A DNA stretch of 64,000 nucleotides from NCBI GenBank assembly GCA_007118975.1, contig SKQO01000060.1:1-64000 (forward strand), given 5' to 3'. Of the stretch, positions 60,239 to 64,000 are shown piece by piece. The stretch comes from Halobacteriales archaeon (GTDB lineage Archaea > Halobacteriota > Halobacteria > Halobacteriales > SKNY01). Below the pieces are notes generated by a model. The model ran no database searches and was not told the origin of the DNA. It was given only the letters and a program-made list of their open reading frames with translations. The position numbers and the translations under genes are program-made. Each line of letters begins with the position of its first letter. The stretch's first letter is position 1.

Positions 60239-62668
60239 GTGACCGGTTCCCGGTTGGAGGGTTTAGAAACCGTGAATGAAATCAATTCTGATATATCCCA
60301 GCGGAGAACACACCCTGTTCGCCGTGGAGCTGGGTCGGCTGGATTCGAAACCCGACCTTCGGATGGTGAACACTCTGGGGTGGTAATATTGGACTCGTCT
60401 TTGCACGTTCTTACGGGCAAGCTGGGCGGAAGCGTTGCCTCACACGTTGCGGCGTTGGACACGGGGACGTCCTTGAAAGACCGGACGGATCGTCTGTATG
60501 GGCGTATCGCGCGGGCGAGCGAAGAGGCTCTGCAAAGCGGCGCTCCAAACCGATTCGAAGTGACCCTGGATGACCGCCGTTCCATTACCGGTGCGGCACT
60601 TCCGATGGGAAACTCCGTCGCGGTTCGGTTGAAAGAAGCTGATAGCGACTCGGCCCGGGCCTCGACGACAGATAGCGAGTATTCGAGCGTGTGTCTCCTA
60701 GATGCCACCGATCGGATCACCGCCATCGACGACGAACTGGTCGAGCTGAGTGGACAGACACGGGATCAACTTGTCGGCGCCCCGAAAACACAGCTGTTCG
60801 TCATCGACGCAGGAGCCGCCGCCGATGAAATCGGGGTGCGCACGGACGGGGGGGTACACGTGCCCATACAGGTCGAAGAAGTAGCACTGTCACATGGGAA
60901 ACTCCTTCTCATCGAACCGAAGTGTTCACTGCTGGATCGCTGGAAACTGGAGCGTGCCCTCTTGCGCGCGGCTGAGGCCTTTGTGGACGCAGAACACTCA
61001 GAAACCGTTCTGTCGAAAATCCCGCCAGTCATCGAGGAGGTATGTTCACACGCACGGACGGTCGTATACTCGTTCGATGCGTCGACAACAACACTTGAAC
61101 CAGTAGCGGGTGATATTGAGGACGCGTTACCCCGAAATCCGGGCTGTGAGACCTGGATGGCATTTGTCGCGGCTCAAGCCGAGAATAGTGAAACCGGTGG
61201 ACGACGTGAGCTTGGAACCCCCGGGGCTGCATTGGTAACGCCCCAACGGAGCGAGATAGGTTGGAGCATATCGTCGGGGCGTTCGGATCCGCGAGAGGAA
61301 GTCCCACCACCGGAGATCATATTCGCCTCGCTTGCGGATCGAGGCCTCGCCCGGATTACCATCGATCGGAATGCTCCCTCTCAACTCGATCTAGCATTCG
61401 TCGAGCGACTTTTGACATATGCGGTTTCCGCTCTCGAACGGATCGAAATGACGGGGAAACTCGATCGACAACGAGATCGTCTCGCGGTTCGACGGGAGGA
61501 AATCACTCGGTCCCGGAAGCGATCGGCCGTGCTAAATCAGGTGGCGGGCAAACTCGACGATGCCCGCACGGTCAGTGAAGCGACCGAGGCTGCCTGTACC
61601 CAGATCGCTGAACTCGCGGAGGTGGCTTTCGCGTGGATGGGTGACGCTGATAAAAACACCGACCTTGTTCACCGGATTGCACAGTCTGGCGAGGATCGAG
61701 GATATCTCGACTGGATCGCTGCGACACAAGCAGACGAATCAATAGCCACGGTGGAGCCAACTGCGCGCGCGATAAAGCATCGGGAACTGGTTTGCGAGTG
61801 TGAGTTATCTGATGCCGGCGAACGTGAGCCCTGGCGACAACAATGTTTAATGAAGGGGTTCCAGGCCGTCGTGAGTGTCCCCGTTGCTCATCAACGTGTG
61901 CAATATGGCGCGCTCACGATATACGCTACCGAATCGGATGCGATTGGGGAGGAATTCGTCCAGATGCTAGAGACGATTGCCACGACAGTGGGAAACACCA
62001 TTAATCGTGTGATTATGGAGCAGTCACTCCACGAAGAGGCGGACATTGAACTTTCGTTCAGCCTTTCCGATCCCGAGGCCTTGCTCTGTCGACTCGCAGC
62101 AAGGCTCGGAGATCCAGTTACCATCTCGAGCACCATCCCTCGGGACCGAAAATCAGCCGAGCTATATATACAGACGGCTGCAGGAGAACCAGCGGATATC
62201 GAGGCACTTCCCACGATCAAGGAAGTGCGCGAACCATCTGACAGCAACTGTGATCTGGTTGTGACCGTTTCGGAGCCACCAATTACCGGCTGCCTCGCGA
62301 ATTTTGGAGCGCGGGTAAAGGAGATGCGTGCCGAGTGTGACAGGATTGACTCGATCGTGAACGTTCCTTCGGCAACGAACGTCCGGAGGCTCATGAATCG
62401 CCTCGGTGAGCACTATCGAAATGTGGAACTGAACGCCCGACGGCGGCAGAATCGCGGATCAAGATCCTCACGAGCGCCGGTGATTGACGACCTCACCGAG
62501 AGGCAACGGGAGGTGGCCCGGGAGGCATATCGGCTGGGCTACTTCGAATGGCCACGCGAGAAGACGGGCGAAGAGGTCGCAAACGCGTTGGATATCACCC
62601 AGCCAACGTTCAACCGTCACTTGCGCATCACCGAACAGGCGATATTCGCGGAACTCTTCTCCGACTAA
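60239..62668 (+). CDS. Bat-like (bacterioopsin activator type) regulator with GAF and HTH_10 domains
   Basis: An 809-residue haloarchaeal regulator. The N-terminal part holds a divergent PAS-like region (CLLDATDRITAIDDELVELSG), then one weak and one clear GAF domain (SRKRSAVLNQVAGKLDDA... VVSVPVAHQRVQYGALTIYA), then the Bat-type domain. The C-terminal HTH_10 is IDDLTERQREVAREAYRLGY...TGEEVANALDITQPTFNRHLR. It should sense a signal (light, redox or small molecule) and control transcription; no kinase domain is present. I chose the GTG at 60239 because the TATA box fixes transcription there. The frame is open to a GTG at 60203, and a GTG at 60272 is also possible. Targets are unknown. Confidence 0.88.
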   Translation: MTGSRLEGLETVNEINSDISQRRTHPVRRGAGSAGFETRPSDGEHSGVVILDSSLHVLTGKLGGSVASHVAALDTGTSLKDRTDRLYGRIARASEEALQSGAPNRFEVTLDDRRSITGAALPMGNSVAVRLKEADSDSARASTTDSEYSSVCLLDATDRITAIDDELVELSGQTRDQLVGAPKTQLFVIDAGAAADEIGVRTDGGVHVPIQVEEVALSHGKLLLIEPKCSLLDRWKLERALLRAAEAFVDAEHSETVLSKIPPVIEEVCSHARTVVYSFDASTTTLEPVAGDIEDALPRNPGCETWMAFVAAQAENSETGGRRELGTPGAALVTPQRSEIGWSISSGRSDPREEVPPPEIIFASLADRGLARITIDRNAPSQLDLAFVERLLTYAVSALERIEMTGKLDRQRDRLAVRREEITRSRKRSAVLNQVAGKLDDARTVSEATEAACTQIAELAEVAFAWMGDADKNTDLVHRIAQSGEDRGYLDWIAATQADESIATVEPTARAIKHRELVCECELSDAGEREPWRQQCLMKGFQAVVSVPVAHQRVQYGALTIYATESDAIGEEFVQMLETIATTVGNTINRVIMEQSLHEEADIELSFSLSDPEALLCRLAARLGDPVTISSTIPRDRKSAELYIQTAAGEPADIEALPTIKEVREPSDSNCDLVVTVSEPPITGCLANFGARVKEMRAECDRIDSIVNVPSATNVRRLMNRLGEHYRNVELNARRRQNRGSRSSRAPVIDDLTERQREVAREAYRLGYFEWPREKTGEEVANALDITQPTFNRHLRITEQAIFAELFSD

Positions 62669-62899
62669 ATCGACCGTCTCAACGGATGCTTTCTATTTCG
62701 AGTCCGGGCATTCATTAGTAATTAGACGTGCCCCGGTGGAGCGTGAGTAGGAAACGCCCCGATCGTGCCATAGACGTTGTCAGGCCAGAGTTGGTAGCGA
62801 TTCCCAGGGCTACACACGTAGTGTTACGATTTCATTTACCGCTATTATGGTTGCCATAACCGACATGGCAGTAGGGCATATACCTGGAATTGGGTACGC

Positions 62900-63142
62900 A
62901 TGACCCGCACTGCTGGCACCACCATTTGCTGGGATATCGTTTCGTCGGTCGCCGACGCAAAAGGAGTCGATCCTGTCGAGTTGGAGGGACGATTAGGAGA
63001 CTTGTTCGACGTAGAAGCGCTGCAGCGAACCGTCGATTGCGCGAGACGCGCCGACGGGATCGACTTATCGGTCGAGTTCGAACTCGAAAACTGCAATGTC
63101 TCCGTTACCCCTCATGCCGTCGAGGCCCAACGCCTCGATTGA
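62900..63142 (+). CDS. HalOD1 output-domain protein
   Basis: An 80-residue single-domain protein with the HalOD1 signature. ICWDIVSSVADAKGVDPVEL is followed by GRLGDLFDVEALQRTVD and a beta-rich end (VEFELENCNVSVTP). HalOD1 proteins are common in haloarchaea, alone or fused to response regulators, and are thought to act as output modules in signalling. The mechanism is unknown. It lies 231 bp after the Bat-like regulator in the same direction, and a functional link is possible. Confidence 0.88.
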   Translation: MTRTAGTTICWDIVSSVADAKGVDPVELEGRLGDLFDVEALQRTVDCARRADGIDLSVEFELENCNVSVTPHAVEAQRLD

Positions 63143-63170
63143 CGGCATCCCAACTTCAGTCGAACGAACC

Positions 63171-63830
63171 TTATTCTTCGACGTCGTTCTCCTCGGCCGC
63201 GAGCACGAGCGTTACCTCCTGATCCGCGCCTTCGATGGTGACTTCCTCCTCAGCCTCGCCGATGTCATCCTCATGCGCGCGAACAGTGTAGTCGCCATCC
63301 GGTAGCTCGACGGTCGCCATCCCATCCTGATCGGTTGTGACCTCTTCTTCGAGGGCATCCGCACCCATGTCATCATCAACTTCGATTGAGGCTCCCTCGA
63401 CGGGATTGCCATCCTCGTCTTCGACCGTGATGGAGAGTTCATATTCCTCCACATCGTCAGGATCCTCATCGTCGGGATCAACGTCATTTTCTTCGTCGTC
63501 CGGTTCGACCTCATCATCGTCCGGCTCGTCGTCCGGCTCGACCTCGTCGTCATCGTCCGGTTCGATGGCGTCGTCATCGTCCGGCTCGTCGTCCGGCTCG
63601 ACCTCGTCGTCATCGTCCGGTTCGATGGCGTCGTCATCATCCGGCTCGTCGTCCGGTTCGATCGCGTCGTCATCATCCGGCTCGTCGTCCGGTTCGATCG
63701 CGTCGTCATCGTCTGTATCATCGACTGGGTCGAGATCGTCGGTATCGTCGTCCGTACAGCCGGCCAGGCTCGTGAGGCCCGCCAAGCCAAGAACGGTTAC
63801 GAACCGCCGCCGGTTAATATGCTCTCTCAT
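63171..63830 (-). CDS. TAT lipoprotein with Asp/Glu-Pro repeats and a CNA-B/carboxypeptidase-regulatory-like domain
   Basis: A 219-residue protein. The twin-arginine signal NRRRFVTVLGLAGLTSLAGC ends in a lipobox, so Cys25 or near is lipidated. Residues about 27-130 are an extremely acidic repeat (DDDDAIEPDDEP and variants). The C-terminal domain (about 132-210) has EYELSITVEDEDGNPVEGASIEV...MATVELPDGDYTVRAHED, a beta-sandwich of the carboxypeptidase-regulatory type. The repeat would be an extended, strongly charged spacer holding the domain away from the membrane. Function is unknown. It is convergent with the HalOD1 gene. Confidence 0.85.
   Translation of the reverse strand: MREHINRRRFVTVLGLAGLTSLAGCTDDDTDDLDPVDDTDDDDAIEPDDEPDDDDAIEPDDEPDDDDAIEPDDDDEVEPDDEPDDDDAIEPDDDDEVEPDDEPDDDEVEPDDEENDVDPDDEDPDDVEEYELSITVEDEDGNPVEGASIEVDDDMGADALEEEVTTDQDGMATVELPDGDYTVRAHEDDIGEAEEEVTIEGADQEVTLVLAAEENDVEE
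63481..63712 (-). repeat. Acidic-codon tandem repeat in the lipoprotein gene
   Basis: A 60-bp block (starting acctcgtcgtcatcgtccgg at 63541) recurs at 63601 with two mismatches, and shorter 36-39 bp blocks continue on both sides. All units keep the frame and code for Asp/Glu-Pro repeats. Length variation between strains is likely. Confidence 0.85.
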
Positions 63831-64000
63831 TGTGCTGCGAGCGACGGTTGCCCTGGGGTGACTGTTGGTATTTTTATCATATCCGACATTTATTGAGGAT
63901 CAAGACGACCGGTTGGCCGGGGGGTATTGTCGTTCGCGACTGATTTGGTGACTGTGCCTTCCCGGAGAGGCAGCATTCCTTGTCAATGCGGTTTAACCCG

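Overview
The window is chromosomal DNA of a halophilic archaeon (class Halobacteria). The evidence is in the genes: acidic, GC-rich coding sequence, a halo-type dodecin, HTH_10/Bat and HalOD1 regulators, DUF7344-type membrane/HTH proteins, twin-arginine (TAT) leaders on secreted proteins, and TATA boxes lying about 25 nt before likely leaderless starts. I cannot name a genus. I see no rRNA, tRNA, CRISPR array or intact insertion sequence.

Bases 1-14400 are a mixed housekeeping and regulatory stretch. It starts with the end of a glutamine-rich repeat protein. Then come two small membrane proteins, dodecin, an AbgB-like amidohydrolase, a VOC protein, an AstE-like deacylase, MetY, a GYD protein, a DoxX-type membrane protein, three DUF7344-type proteins, two small zinc-ribbon proteins and a PadR regulator.

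Bases 14500-59200 form one large surface-glycan locus. Nucleotide-sugar genes open it (a UDP-sugar epimerase, then wecB-wecC for UDP-ManNAcA). It holds nine glycosyltransferases (GT2, GT4 and a GT8-like enzyme), a heparinase II/III-like protein overlapping a GT4 gene, a polytopic GT-C-like protein, an MsbA-like ABC exporter, an FkbM methyltransferase, two Gfo/Idh/MocA oxidoreductases, an aldo/keto reductase, two more SDR epimerases, two paralogous P-loop kinases, a seven-repeat FG-GAP propeller, a divergent pair of right-handed beta-helix proteins, a DUF1616 protein and a YdjM-like membrane hydrolase. The expected product is a uronic-acid-containing polysaccharide or glycan, made on the cytoplasmic side, exported and modified outside. 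No oligosaccharyltransferase (AglB) is present, so protein glycosylation is not proven.

The most unusual content is a family of four divergent paralogs (27024-27803, 29946-30737, 45829-46707, 46704-47552) sharing a GGxWD motif, an [E/D]xGxxWxxT motif, and a C-terminal GxHR...IPxxV...RHxxWQ block resembling the ParB/sulfiredoxin fold. They sit beside FkbM, an aldo/keto reductase and a P-loop kinase, and I can assign no function.

Bases 59200-64000 carry a TAT-exported module protein, a structured intergenic region with two perfect 11-bp inverted repeats, a Bat-like regulator, a HalOD1 protein and a TAT lipoprotein with acidic repeats. The TAT protein at 59243-59692 and the TAT leader at 33601-33831 share the same first 16 coding bases and a 13-nt promoter element at exactly the same distance from the start.
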